64,000 nt of DNA from NCBI GenBank assembly GCA_037074705.1, contig CM073596.1:60029619-60093618 (forward strand). The letters are read 5' to 3'. Below, piece after piece: positions 1-12,055 of the stretch. Made by a program: the position numbers and the translations under genes. This DNA comes from Zhengitettix transpicula. Lineage: Eukaryota > Arthropoda > Insecta > Orthoptera > Tetrigidae. Each line of letters starts with the position of its first letter. Positions within the stretch are counted from its first letter, which is position 1. The notes below the pieces were generated by a model. It had not been told where the DNA came from, did not search any database, and was given only the letters and a program-made list of their open reading frames with translations.

Positions 1-1931
1 AAAAAAATTCCCCAATTTTTTTTTCAGCTGCCCTTAAAATACTTACTATTGCCATTGTCCATTTATTAAATATTTTTAAACTATTTCTAAAATAGTTTGA
101 CATTTATTTTTTTACTATATATGTATGTATGTATATTTATATATGTGAGATTGATTGTGATAACGTTGATATATAAATTTACAATCTGATGTTTAATTGT
201 AACAAAGTTTTGTTTTTTCTGTTGTGTGTGTGTGTGTGTAACAATTTTTATATAATATTTATTTCAATGTGTTTTCTTGTCGATGGATCGCGGGTGAACA
301 CTTTGGTTAAAAAAGGGGGAAAATTAAAACAAAAACAAAAAATTTAAAATATTTTCACGTTCTGTTTTGAAATGCGGAGTTTTTTTTTCTTCAATCAGCA
401 TAAATCCTCTTTGTTTTTTTGTTTTGTGCGTGTATGTTTATTGTAAAATTAATAGTCGTTGAAATAGAATCCAGAATGCGAAAGTTGCTTTCGTCTTCAG
501 ACATCTTCAGTGGAAACAACTGTTTTGATTTGGATCTACGCTTGTAGATTAGTCGAGCCCGAGAGAGAGAGAAAACAACTTTCACATTACAGGACTTGCC
601 TTAACTGCAGAATTACAGCGTTGGTGAATTTTCTTATTATAATAACAACTACGCAATAATTGGTCAAGTATTTTTTTCCCCCTCTCTCTTTTCTCTTTCT
701 CTCTCTTCCCCTATTTTGCTTTCATCACCACTAAACGTTTAAAATTTCTAGCCCCCCACCCCGCCCCCCCCCGCCCTCTACAATGAATGAGACATGAAAT
801 GAAAAATGATTTTTTCATGAAGTGGAGGAGGAACAGTTAATTAGTTTAGTGTTTTTCAATAATGATCAATGTTATGCTAATGGCAGTGAAGTTTTTCCAG
901 CACAGTTCTGAGGACCAGGTTGAGGTTTTTCTTTTTTAACTTTCGCAGACGACTTACGACGTTTCGCCATTTGATTATCTCCGTTAACCGTACCCTGAGG
1001 TTCATAATTTTTTTCTGCATGTTCAGGTATTATTTTCACCTTTTTAACCACGCAAAAATTTTATTTGATTGACATTTTTTACGGATCCTTTTACGACGAC
1101 GTTCCTGATTCACCTCGTGGTGACGCAGACCTTAAAAAGAAATTTTTTTTTTGATAATAAATAATTTTAAAAATTGCACCCTCGACCGGACACCCTTCAG
1201 AAACATGGCATCATTTTAAATTCGTCACCAAGCTCCCCCCGCCCCCCTCTAAAAAAATTTTCAGTTAAAAGTGAGTCAGAGCAAAGTAGTCAATTAAGGG
1301 TGGAAATTATGAAATTCTATTTTCTGTCGTGCCCGTAACTTCCCAACTGTTCGGTTTATCCTGGACTCGCCTCAACGCAACCTCTGGAAAGGCCCGTTCG
1401 ATAAGTTCACGGCCCGATACAGACACGACGCTAGTAGGGGGTCAAACGGGAAATTTGTATTATCTGGTATAATATTAAACATGTTGCGTCAACTGTTGTG
1501 AAACAAGAGAATTGAGTGTAGGTGTTACATATGCAAAAAAAAAATTAAAATTCTCATTTGTTATAAACGTTCGGAAGCTGTAAAAGTTTGTATTTGACAT
1601 TAAGCGAATCATCACTTTCGTTTTGAACAGTAAAAGGCGGTCAGCGTTGGAACCGGGAGTCACAAATGTCATCAGTGTTAAAATATCTGCGCTTGGTGAC
1701 GACGAGAAATTATTTGCAAGTGTAACAGACTGCGTCATTGAAGGAATCCATCGTAAGGTAGAAACTGCTCATTGAATGGAAGGGCACCGGCGCGGTTAAC
1801 GGCAGACTGGAGACTTATGCTTCGAGAAGCAGCGAGAGGTGCCAATGGCGAACGTCCGGGGGCGTCCACGAGGCGCGTCACACCGTGGTGACGCGGTCAA
1901 CCTCGACGTAGTCCGCAGAACTGTCGCTGTG
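1..1931. other. 3' flank of the CUB/LDLa gene, including the likely 3' UTR
   Basis: Below the stop codon the first 150 bp on the minus strand remain GC-rich, as expected of 3' UTR next to the coding exon. Further down the sequence is AT-rich with homopolymer and CT tracts (660-715, 750-778). AATAAA on the minus strand can be read near 1059, 437, 257 and 62, but nothing singles one out as the poly(A) signal. A short GT run lies at 222-238. No other gene is seen. Confidence 0.4.
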
Positions 1932-2274
1932 TCAGCAGATGACCTCCTTGTCGGCCGCGGCGGCGGGACGCACGCTCTTGGAGCGTCGGGGCGCCAGCAG
2001 CCCGGCGCTGGCACGTCGACGTCGCCGCCGACGCCTGCACGCGGCGCACATGCAGACGCACGTGCACAGCAGCGCACCCAAGCCCACGGCGCACGCGACC
2101 GCGAGCCACGGCCGCAGGAGCACCGCCCAGCACTGGCGAGGCTCTTCGTCGTGGCCGGAGGGACAGTGCGCCACGCCGTCGCACCAGAGGGTCGCGTTGA
2201 TGCACGCGTCCAGCTCGGGGCAGCTGTGAGGACACGACTCCTGTACCACGCCCAGCGGCGCCGGAACGTTGCGT
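1932..2274 (-). CDS. Last exon: second LDLa, transmembrane helix, cytoplasmic tail, stop
   Basis: The acceptor is gtttgtgtgttgcAG, 82 bp after the previous donor. Residues 899-933 form a second LDLa with six cysteines, though its acidic end, SGHDEEPRQC, is weaker than in the first module. Next comes a hydrophobic stretch (about 942-964, AVACAVGLGALLCTCVCMC) with many cysteines, then eight consecutive arginines, the positive-inside flank of a type I membrane protein. The 26-residue tail ends KEVIC before TGA. Juxtamembrane cysteines are plausible palmitoylation sites and the hydrophobic C-terminus a possible PDZ ligand; both are inference. Confidence 0.88.
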
Positions 2275-2356
2275 CTGCAACACACAAACGGACCTCAACA
2301 CCTCTGCAACTAAACCGCAGCAGCAGAACATTTGTGTTACTGGAGGCAACGTGTAC

Positions 2357-2733
2357 CTTGGAGAGAGCTCCAGCCACGTAGCCGTGTAGGTGGCGGGCTC
2401 TCTGGCTTGGAACTCGACGACGACGCCTCTGCTCACCGTCGCAGCGCCCCCTGTGGACGCGTTGGCCATGAGCCTGGTCTTCACGTTGAGTAGCCAGCCT
2501 TCGGAAAAAATTTCCACGACGCGGTGTCGCTGGTCGGGCCTCGTTGGGTGCGGACACACGAGGATGGGCGTCGCGCCGCCGCCTCCGTGCAGGAGGACGC
2601 GGTTCCTCGTGGCACAAGCAGAGCTGCTGGCGTTCACGTCTTCAGAAAGCTTCAGGGCGATGCCTCGGACCTTCACGTACAGGTACCGTCCTGGCCCGGG
2701 CTCCACCAACCACGGCTGCTTCTCGCAGTGCAC
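2357..2733 (-). CDS. Exon: divergent CUB-like unit 5
   Basis: The acceptor is gattgtcttcactcAG and the donor CCAAG|GTACAC in phase 2. Residues 760-884 start VHCEKQPWLVEPGPGRYLYV and continue through CATRNRVLLHGGGGATPILVC to RGVVVEFQAREPATYTATW. This resembles the membrane-proximal CUB-like unit of other insect CUB/LDLa proteins; the family assignment is by pattern only. The frame stays open upstream beyond the acceptor into a family A repeat, but that part does not look coding and the splice signal is strong. Confidence 0.86.
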
Positions 2734-2811
2734 CTGAGTGAAGACAATCAAACAGTTCTCAACGACAAGCTGCTTTTGGGGATGTCTTCTCCAATCTCTG
2801 GTTTTATTTAA

Positions 2812-3200
2812 AACTATGATTCCCACAAGCCGAGGCACCTCGCCCAGTTTTGAGAGGTGTATGTTACGGGGCCGCATGCCCTTGGGCATACGGTAAGAGT
2901 TGTCAGCTACTCCCATTGGAATAGTCGGCCAGCTGTCTCGTAAACTGGTCGAGACACGGAGCAAAGCCCCTCTCCCGCCATCAGAAGGGCGTGGGACAAG
3001 TACCCAACAGCCCGACCTACTTGATGAAGGTTTTTATAGGGGTTTTCCCTGCATAACGTTTAGGTGAATTGCCGGGTTGGATCCTTAAACTATAGCCCGG
3101 GTGTTCCTAGTTAACCCTTGGATACCTTCGTCTACCCTTCCAATGCTATTAAAGGGGAGTTGCCACCACGTGGATTACACTCGTGTAGCCTTTTACTGTA
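2812..3200 (+). repeat. Family A repeat, 5' truncated
   Basis: It runs from CCCACAAGCCGAGGCACCTCG to the A-rich end after GTAGCCTTTTACTG. It begins about 80 bp upstream of the acceptor of the 2357-2733 exon. Confidence 0.85.
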
Positions 3201-3856
3201 AAAATAATTATACATAAAATATAAGTAGCAAATCACCGTTACCGTCGCTTTTTTTTAAAAAATTACTCGTTCTTTATTCTTATGAATTCGGTTTTAATTT
3301 TTTTTTAATTCTCTTGCTCCTTTATTCCCGATCATTCTAAGTAATAATCGGGTAAATCAGTGTGTTCGTGATAATAATAATATTTTTTCTTTTCCGATCT
3401 GAATGAAACGATTTGTATATTAAGAACAATCAAATGTCCACTTGTTGGTTTTTGTTCAATTTTTCTTTTCAATTCGTACAAAAACTACCACATCACCCAC
3501 CCCTATTGAAGGTCTGTGGGGCGTACGACGATAAAATATATTTATAGTATCGAATTTTCGTGGAATCCCATTAAAACTTTTTTGGCTTTGCTACACACAA
3601 ATACTGTGAAATCAGCGTTGAGTTCCTGGTAAATGGTGCTGCACTAATTAACAGGAGTACAATTACGCTAAGGCGTGGAACGATTTTCAGTTATTCCAGT
3701 CGTAATTCAATGCTGGACATTATTTCTCCCCGCCCCCCTCCTCCCCTCCCTCTCTCCGCTAGGTGTGATTAATACAATGGGTAATTACAGTTGCATTGGG
3801 AACGAGATTCAAAAACAAATTTTGTATTCCTTTTGCGTTTTATCAACTGACTAGTG

Positions 3857-3905
3857 CAGTTGTGTCGCTCCAGGCAACCTGAAGAAAGGGACCAGAAACG
3901 TTGTG
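3857..3905 (+). ncRNA. Hammerhead-like motif, family with CAGTTGTGTCGCT leader
   Basis: It reads CAGTTGTGTCGCTC, CAGGCAAC, CTGAAGA, a short spacer and GAAACGTTG. The same leader precedes the motif at 57541-57610, so the two are dispersed copies of one repeat family. Helix II is poor here, so activity is doubtful. Confidence 0.3.
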
Positions 3906-5159
3906 GGTTATATTCTTTTTCTCCACTTCTTTTCTTATTATTAGTTATAAAACTGGCTTTGAAAAGCCAGAAATACGCAATCAAACGGGAGCCGTTCTGG
4001 CTGTCAGCTAATCAGAGCAGAGAAATAGACGTTGCCAAACTGATGACGTCATAATATATATTTTTCATTCTTTTCTAAATTTAACAGCCGGGTGGTTTTT
4101 CCTCGTTTTACTGGGGTTGAAAGTTCCACATTTAACACTTTAAATTTCAATACTTGTTTTTTTCTTCAACGTTAAGAACTATATTTGCTGCTAGCAAGTT
4201 CTTTTTGGTTAATTATTTTCCCGCAACACACTGGTATGACCAATAAAAAATATTTGAGTCAGAGTCGAGCATTATTGAAATGTCAAACTGTCTCTGATGA
4301 GCGTATTTTTTTTTTTTTGGAAAGACGTCCCTCACAATATGCAGAAATAGACCACTGCATTTCGTCTGCATTGCAGCAGCAGCAGCAACGGGAGAAGAAG
4401 AAATCTCCATGTCCTCGCTTCCAGCTCTATTATTCACGTCTGAATACTGAAAACGAGACGACGGCGGTTAGCAGTAAAGTGAAGGCGTGTGCAGATCTCA
4501 GCTTTCAAGAGACTCCCGAGGGACTTCTGAAATATTCACGCAGCATCCCTTATCGTCACTGCGATAATCTCCACATTCACCCCCCCCCCCCACTTCTCAA
4601 CCATCTCTCTCCAACCTTTATACACACACACACACACACTCAAGCCACTCGAGATCAGAAGCAAATACGACTTTCCAGGCCATTTGCGTTGCACTTTCAC
4701 CAGTTTTCCAGCCCTCATTAGCATGTAATCAACAAATAAATAAAGTCTCCTCGTTTCATCATTGAGACCGACCATCTCGTCCTAAATGGGGAAGTATTTA
4801 ATTCCTTTTAAAAAAATCAACAACTGAATAGGCTCCATGCTGACTATGCTGGAGTACATCTAAAAGTAGAGTCAATGAAATATTCCTCCTATTATTCCAT
4901 TATGGTGTCCAAGAAGTGACATTTGTCCATCCACATACCTTACTTAAATAATTTTTATTTAGTGTTTCGTCTTCAGAAATGCATCATTCCATCATACACA
5001 TTTACCGTACTTACTTCGAGATATCCATAAATTTATTTTTATGTTATTTTTAATTCTGAAGTATTCTCCTTTACTTGCGCCCACAAAATTTCTCTTCAAG
5101 ACTTGGAATTGTTTATTTTTTTCTCGAGCTGCTCATTTAAATTTTAAGGCCAGTAAATT

Positions 5160-5680
5160 TAGTTATATAATGACACGAAGAACAAAAGTAAAAGTATATA
5201 AAACATTAATTAGACCGATAGTAACGTTTGTGGGCAGAGACATGGACCCTAACTAATAAAGATATGGACACTCTAAGGAGATTTGAAAGGAAAATTATTA
5301 GGAGAATCTATGGAGCTGTTAAAGAAGGAGATTAAGATATAATGAAGAGATAAATAGCATCCTAGAATGAGAAGACATAGTTAAGATTTAAAATATCACG
5401 TAGAATCTCATGGTTGGGACACATACAAAGAACGGCTACAGAAATAATGCCAAAGCAGATATATAAAGGGAAAATATTTGGTACTAAAAAAGGGGGGGGA
5501 AGACCAAGGAAAAGATGGATCCAAGATGTGTTAGAAGACTTGAAGAAAATGAATACAACCAGATGGTGGGAGAAAACCGAGAGGAGAGAAGATTGGAGGC
5601 AGCCAAAGCCCACATCGGGCTGTAGAGCTTTAGAAGAAGAAGAAGAAGAAATTCAGTTATATAATATAGTCTATGATGTG
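5160..5680 (+). pseudogene. 3' end of a non-LTR retrotransposon, degenerate
   Basis: Broken frames spell [16 protein letters not shown], then [11 protein letters not shown], then WLGHIQRTATE and GRPRKRWIQDVLEDLKKM. This is the region after the reverse-transcriptase core in RTE/R4-like and related insect elements. Several stops and frameshifts interrupt it. It ends in a (GAA)n tract at 5632-5652, a short trinucleotide tail as seen in some LINEs. Confidence 0.7.
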
Positions 5681-5758
5681 TAGGATATATTTCTATTCAC
5701 CGTATCGATAATCGATTGGAACAATTTACCTGTAGTTTAAAATTCGGGGGAAAAAAAT

Positions 5759-5997
5759 ATACATACATAAAAAAAACACTAATCAGCCTGCAAGGTAGGC
5801 AAACCTTGTGACGTAACGGTTGTGCGGTACAGTCTACGAATACGGGTGGACTAACTTACAGACACTTTCCTTCGTAATATACATACATAAAAAACACTAA
5901 TCAGCCTGCAAGGTAGGCAAACCTTGTGACGCAACGGTTGTGCGGTACAGTCTACGGATACGGGTGGACTAACGTACAGACACACTCTAGTTCGTAA
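5759..5997. repeat. 119-bp tandem duplication
   Basis: Two copies containing CACTAATCAGCCTGCAAGG and CGGTTGTGCGGTACAGTC differ at only a few positions. Function unknown. Confidence 0.93.
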
Positions 5998-6885
5998 CAT
6001 CACACTCATACCATATTATGGAACTTTTACTATACAACGTGCCTAAGAAACAGCGCGTTTTACCGATTTTGCAACAGAAACTGAAAAGATGCACGTTACA
6101 AAAACGACTTTTGAGCCGTAACTGATTTACTTTGACGGATAAATAAAAAATTCCTCGTCCTTTAACATATTTTTTGACCTCATTCGAGAAGTACTTCGCA
6201 CAAAAAAATTGCTAGGCAACTGGATACATGAAAAGCCGAGACCACTGCGAATGATGTAATTTAACTTCGAAGTAACTTATTTGTACGCTCTTCAGACTGC
6301 GGTCCAGCTGAAAGGTTCATTTTAAAGTTATAAACGTTTCCTCAGTTTGGCTACCGCTGTTAACGTAACAAAAACTACAATGTTAAATAAAAATTGAATA
6401 ATGAAAAGTAAGTTAATTTATCGTTAAATGTATCTGAATGGAAAACATTTTAATTATTTGTAAATAAAAATAAGAACCTAAAAATGTGGAGGGTCGATAA
6501 AACGTTTTTAAGATTTTTAGTGGGGGGGGGGGGGGGTTCGATTGTGTAAAAAGTATGGCAACGTCTGTTCTAGAAAGTCCAGGAAAGCTTTGATCTGGTT
6601 CATGGAAGTTCTTGAAAGCGAGTTATGACGTTGACTATTATTTTATGCCAATGACGCGTGAGAAACTTGCCTCCATACTGCAGTTTCCCTCATTCTTAAT
6701 CCATGAGTCTAAATTGTCAGCCTCTACGTCTTTCTGAGTTGAAATTGTCCAACGTATCAAACTCATAAATAAATTTCAAATCCTAGAAGTGTTATTTTTA
6801 TTTATGATGGCTTCTTTAATGCAGTCCATTTTTGGTAAAATAGCTTTCCATTTATCAAAAATTCAACCAAAGTGTTAGAACTTAC

Positions 6886-7252
6886 CTCCTCCGGAAAGCG
6901 TAATCGTATCTCTCCGCTGGCACCAGAGAGGCGTCTGTTCGAAGCGCAGGGCGTGGCGTTGACGGCTTCCCAGATGACTCTGATGCCGATGTTGGTGAAG
7001 TCCTCGGTGGCGTTCATGTGCGCGACCCTGAAGCGCAGTTCCAAGGCGGAGGCGGCGGACAAGAAGGCGAAGGGCAGGTCGTCCACCCCTGGACAGACGC
7101 TGTGGCGCCGCAGCGGCGGGGCGTCGGGCCACGGCAGGTCCAGCAGCGTCAGCGACGCCAGCGGCGAGCAAGGCCGTCCTCCAGTCCGCAGGCGCGTCAC
7201 GTTCAGACGCACCCGCTGCCAGGGCTCGCTCGCTTGCAGCCGGAACGCACAA
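6886..7252 (-). CDS. Exon: divergent CUB-like unit 4
   Basis: The acceptor is ctccccactcccacgacAG and the donor GAGGAG|GTAAGT in phase 0. Residues 638-759 begin CAFRLQASEPWQRVRLNVTRL and continue through LPFAFLSAASALELRFRVAHM to IGIRVIWEAVN. The strand pattern and cysteine positions suggest a divergent CUB. NVT, NAT and a second NAT are glycosylation sequons. A family A repeat begins only about 20 bp upstream of the acceptor, so much of the pyrimidine tract and branch region abuts a mobile element. Confidence 0.86.
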
Positions 7253-8306
7253 CTGTCGTGGGAGTGGGGAGAAAAAAATCATCCTCATTGGAAAAGTCGG
7301 CCAGCTGCCTTCTAAACTGGGCAAGGCACGGAGAAGAGAGACGCGACTCCCCAGAAAACCCCTTTCTCGCCATCGGAAGGGCGTGGGACAAGTACCTAGA
7401 GCCTGACCTACCTGATGCAGGTTTTCTAGGGTTTATCCAGCATCACTTTTAGGCGAATGCCGGGTAGGATCCTTAAACCATAGCCCGGGGGCCCTAGTTA
7501 AACATTGGCTACCTCGCTCTACCCTTCCGCATCCCCCATTTTAAATCCGTTTTATGCCATTGAAGAGGAGTTGCCACCACGTGGATAACCCTCATGTAGC
7601 ATGTTACTCAAAAAAAATATTTAAAAAAAAATAAAAAGCGTGTTCTATGAATCCAAAATACTGAATCTAAAAGTCTATCACTTTATATATTAATTAAAAT
7701 GTGGCGCCGTCCATATATACGTAGATTTAGATTTGAAATTTTTCGAAAATTATGAATTTAGCGGGTTGTGGACTCGGAGATTTTAACTGTTATGACCAAA
7801 AGTTCATTTCACTATTTCCTTTTTGATACAATATTCTTTCTTCACGTATGTATTTTCCCCCCCTTTTTTATTCATATTATTCCTCTTAAAACCTTATAAT
7901 GGAACACCCGAATAAAACTAACCAACCAAAAATCATATATAAATCATTCAAGTCTTTTTTACTCCGGGTCATTGTGTAAATGTCCAAAGCAGATAATTGT
8001 ACAGGTTATGGGAAAGGGCTAAACGGGAGCACGGTGCGAACGCAACCCAGTGACTTAACCGCAAGCTTTTACACCGGCCCAAATTGGTTTATTGTGTATC
8101 AATTAATTTAATAAAATTTCTTAATAATAATAATTATATACCTTTTTATCTAAAAATACATTCAGGTATATTTTATATTTCTCCATCATTGATGTTTCAC
8201 TTCGACTACGCGCCCATTGATTGTTTCCGTCCTCCTCGAATTGAGCGTACTACCGACAACTCTGTTGCAAGCGAAAAAAAAAAGAAAAAGAAAAGAGTTT
8301 TGTTAC
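7253..8306. other. Intron of 1.05 kb with a family A repeat
   Basis: A 5'-truncated family A copy fills 7273-7612. The remaining sequence is AT-rich with no recognisable feature. Confidence 0.7.
7273..7612 (+). repeat. Family A repeat, 5' truncated
   Basis: It starts inside the family sequence at CTCATTGGAAAAGTCGGCC and ends TGTTACTC plus A-run. Its start is about 20 bp from an exon acceptor. Confidence 0.85.
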
Positions 8307-8480
8307 CTAAGATTTGCGGAGCCGCCGCGGCCGTAGAGGAAGACATTGGGCGGCGTCTGCAGGATTTGTTTGCCGTCTTGAGGCCTCGAGGTGAAACGAC
8401 GAGCGCAGTTACCTTCAGCGAGGGGAAGTCCTTCCAGACGCAGATCTACGAACTCGTACTGAGCGCGGAACTCCACGGGC
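8307..8480 (-). CDS. Exon: end of CUB 3 and start of a CUB-like unit
   Basis: The acceptor is ttccatgatttcAG and the donor CTTAG|GTAACA in phase 2. The 57 whole codons (residues 580-636) read PVEFRAQYEFVDLRLEG, then NCARRFTSRPQDG and PNVFLYGRGGSANL. The frame is continuous with both neighbours: the split codons are AAG upstream and AGT downstream. A second good donor (CTGAAG|GTAACT, about 8413) lies inside the exon; using it would change the downstream phase and remove a conserved-looking cysteine, so it is not used in the model. An unrelated long open frame on the plus strand overlaps this exon. Confidence 0.84.
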
Positions 8481-8639
8481 CTGAAATCATGGAACGAATG
8501 TCACACAACTGTCCGTGGGTTGGGAGGGTACAATCAGGAAGTAAAGTCAGAGGACTAGCAGTTTACTACGAGGCGTATCTGGAAAGTAAGTACCGTATTG
8601 GGGAAAAAAACCCTCATTTTAAAACAAAATTTTTTTTTT

Positions 8640-8940
8640 TATGAAAGAGTTTCTTAAACTGTTCTTCTATACAGTTGCCACCATTGTTCAAACATTTGTC
8701 ATACAGAGAAACCAACTTTTGTATGCCCCTCCTGATAGAAAGACGCCGCCGCTGTTGACCACCATTGTTTTATTTCTTGCGTCGTCATAACTGTTAAGGC
8801 ACCTTCACGTTTCAAGAACAAGTGAATTTTCCTCGTTCACTTTTTCAACCAAACCATCATTGACAACAGAAGACCGCCCACTCTGAGCTGTAATGAACAC
8901 TCTTTGAAAGTGTGTATTTCTCTGCTGTAAACATAATGAT
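8640..8940 (-). pseudogene. Mariner-type transposase remnant, internally deleted
   Basis: On the minus strand, allowing frameshifts, SGRSSVVNDGLVEKVNEEN is followed after about 40 codons by SFYQEG-like sequence and IQKLVSLYDKCLNNGGN. The first block resembles the DNA-binding region and the second the extreme C-terminus of mariner-family transposases; these are normally about 250 residues apart. The catalytic D,D region is missing, so this is an internal-deletion derivative. No terminal inverted repeats were recognised at its edges. Confidence 0.6.
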
Positions 8941-9215
8941 TATTATCACTGGCGAAAATGTTATCTCTGGGGAAAAGAGATTGTTTTTGCAGTTGTTATT
9001 TTGAATTAGATATCAGACAAAAGAAATTAAACTAGAAGGATTAATTTCCGTAGTTTTTTATTCAACAACGGAGGGGCGTGGACAACCAGCGGAGGTCGCT
9101 GAGGACGACGCCGCCGCCATTGTTAGCTGGATGTGGTCAGTTTTCATTTAGAAACACCATTGATTATGAGGAAACCCTAAATTGATTATTATTAATTTTT
9201 TAAAAAAATATTTCA

Positions 9216-9438
9216 CAAGTACCCCAATGCCCGACCTACCTGATGCAGGTTTTTCTAGGGTTTTCCCTGCATTACTTTTAGGCGAATGCCGGGTAGGATC
9301 CTTTAACTATAGCTCGGGGGCCCCTAGTTAACCCTTGGCTACCTTCCTCTACACTTCCGCAAATCCCTTCCTATGCTATTAAAGGGGAGTTGCCACCATG
9401 TGGATTACCCTCATGCAGCCTGTTATCCTAAAAAAAAA
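9216..9438 (+). repeat. Family A repeat, 3' part only
   Basis: It starts at CAAGTACCCCAATGCCCGAC and ends CTGTTATCCT plus nine A. Confidence 0.85.
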
Positions 9439-10847
9439 CGCACTTTACAGACAGCGGGACCAAAAAAAAATTGTCTTCAACATCTCGAACGATCACTGTA
9501 GTAGTCGGCGCCACGAAAATGTAATATCGCTGCTCCTCGACCGCCTTCGTCCTGCGCGGTGTTGCCAGATTTTGTGCGCGCGCACCACTTCATCCCATCA
9601 ACTAGTCGCCTCGCGTGCCTCTAAATAGGGCGTAATATTTGGCAACGAAGCCGCTCAAGACCCCGTGAACCCCTTGGTATTACATTTTAGTGGCGCGGAC
9701 TAATGACAATTGTGAACAACATTTACAAATGTCAGTGGAAAGACAATTAACAAGAGAGGCAGAGAGAGAGATTGCGCGTAATTGCAACACTAGCGTTGCG
9801 GTGGCTGTGCAACGAACTGGTACTTACTTTCATGGACACGCCTCGTAACTGTCCAAAAATAAAACCCCCAACCATGTAGAGAAATTATGTAAATTAACGA
9901 GTCAGTTGTTTGTAAGTACTCGGAAAAAAAAATTGACGTGTCGGAGATAAAACTGACTAATAATAATAGTAATGTATATTTAACTAGGATAAATTGGCAC
10001 TTTATGGGACCTTGTATCCACGGTATGGACACAAAATGGACGTCTCAATACAGATATTTTGAGGTTAATATTACGTTGTCTTATTTATAGGTAGATAAAT
10101 TTATTTAATGGCATTGGGGAGAAACCAAAAAAATAATTAAAATGTATCGATTTTAAGAAATGAAAAAAATGACGCTATTGATTACATTTTAATCGGAATC
10201 CACGGAATAACTGATAAAAGAAAGATGATGTGATATTTCACCCCCGCCACCCCTCTTTTTCACACATTTCGCCCCCGAAGGCTAACGTACTTGGCGCATC
10301 TCACACAGAATTCATTTACGCTAATTTCCCGCCCTGCGAATTTGAATTGGTAATACGTTTTGATTACATTCAGAATTTTCTGGTAACAGGGGGGGAGAGA
10401 GAGAGGAAGAAGGCTTACAAGAGGGAGAACAATCAAATTTCAGATCTCGGAATTGACAAAATTAAATCGGAAAAATAAAATAAAATCCGACTGGTCTTCG
10501 AGCGATTTGCATGTATTTTGTGCTACGGTGTTGGTGGTGGGGGGGGGTGAGGGGGGGGCGGTGAGAATTTCGAAGATCTAAAACGAAAAAAATCCCCATT
10601 TGAATGTAAATTTAATTTATAGACGTTATAACGAACATTGAATTGAAATAGGGTCCTTCGGTTACTCTGACTCACTGGGACTATTCAAAAATAATTCCGT
10701 ATAATTATGAATATATGTGGTAATACCACGGAGGATGTGGGTTACCCGAAAAATGAAAACAACCATCTTCAGTCGTGATATATTATTAGTAATACTTTAA
10801 ATGAACTGGATATTCGAAAAAAGAAAGTCTATATATATACTTTTTCT

Positions 10848-11030
10848 AGAGTAACTGGATACACGAGGGTAATACACATAGCGGCCACTCCCCGCTTATA
10901 GCACTAGCAATAGAAAAGAGGACAGAAAGCGGGGATGCGGAACGGTAAAGCAAGGTAGCCCAAGACTTTATCTAGTGCCAGCCGGACTATGGTTTAAGGC
11001 TCCTACCCGGGTAATTAGCTTAAAACTGAT
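10848..11030 (-). repeat. Family A repeat, diverged fragment
   Basis: It matches the 3' third of the family (minus orientation) from GTAACTGGATACACGAGGGT to about TTAGCTTAAAACTGATGCC. It is more diverged than other copies. Confidence 0.7.
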
Positions 11031-11574
11031 GCCATAGTCACAATGTAAACAAATAGTCGCCATATTGGAGTCACTAATACTGTACGAACATTTTCCCAGC
11101 AAGGACCGTAAAGTATTTCGTATTATTATTTTTTTTATTAACATTCGACGGAGTATTCCTGGATAAAACTGGAGAAAATAATTCCGCTTTATTTAATTAC
11201 GGAAAAAGGGAACTATTTCCTTCGTTCGTCGCGCAGTAACGTCTATCTCTATCTCTCTCTCGCGCGTGCGTGACGTCACGGTCTCTTGGCGCGCGCAGTG
11301 ATTTAACACAAAATTATCACGTTTTCCAATTATAATTTTTTTTCCCCCACATTTATGCTAAGGGGTGTTTCTCACCATCCCTCAGTACCACTTCTCGTGT
11401 TTTTTTTAAATATTATCTGTACCAAATTTTGTTGCAATCTGTCCTCGTGTTTAAATCTGCATAGAAATTAACGTAAATACATCCATCCATCCATCCTTTT
11501 TTTTATTATATAGATAGTAATTATTGATGAGTTTCATTTCTAGTCAGCAACTACTTTTTTTCTTGTAGGTTTAG

Positions 11575-12055
11575 ACAGGCTATGTACTGGGTTATCCACA
11601 TAGTGTCAACTCCCCTCTTATAGCATAGGAAAGGGAGTGAAAGGGGGGTTGTAGAGAGGTAGAGGAAGGTAGCCAAGGGTTAACTAGGGCCCGCGGGCTA
11701 TGGTTTAAGGATCCTACCCGGTAATTCACCTAAAAGTGATGCAGGGAAACCCTGCACCGGTAGGTCGGGCTCTTGGTACTTGTCCTACGCCCTTCCCTGG
11801 ATGGCACGGCAGAAGGATTTGCTGGGGGGTCGCAGCTTTTCCTCTCGCCGTGCCTTGACCAGTTTAGGAGGCAGCTGGCCGACTATTCCAATAGGAATAG
11901 AGGACAACTCTTACCGTTTGCCGCAAGGTCTGCGACCCCGGAACATACACCTCTCAAAACAGGGTCTCGGTGCCTCGGTATGTGCGAACCTTAGTTCAGA
12001 AGCCAGAGAGAGGAGGAAACATCCCCAACCGCTCTCTGGGAAGGTTTGGCTACTA
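11575..12055 (-). repeat. Family A repeat, nearly complete
   Basis: It runs from ACAGGCTATGTACTGGGTTA through the central CCTACCCGG and AGGAGGCAGCTGGCCGAC blocks to GAGAGAGGAGGAAACATCC. Confidence 0.85.

Larger units (their letters stand above)
2734..6885. other. Intron of 4.15 kb with repeats
   Basis: It contains a family A repeat (2812-3200), a hammerhead-like motif (3857-3905), a CA run near 4620, a non-LTR retrotransposon 3' remnant (5160-5680), a 119-bp tandem duplication (5759-5997) and a G tract near 6521-6537. Nothing coding is seen. Confidence 0.7.

Noticed and set aside
1839..2381. A 180-codon plus-strand open frame
   Set aside because: Antisense shadow of the GC-rich last exons, without recognisable domains.
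1897..2964. A continuous 355-codon minus-strand frame read as a single gene
   Set aside because: It reads through a strong acceptor into a family A repeat on one side and past a good donor on the other; splicing gives a coherent domain structure.
4185..4721. A 178-codon plus-strand open frame
   Set aside because: Low-complexity runs (Q, K, P, TH) from microsatellites, and no domain.
8084..8644. A 186-codon plus-strand open frame
   Set aside because: It overlaps the antisense CUB exon at 8307-8480, which has both splice sites and phase agreement; the rest is AT-rich low complexity.
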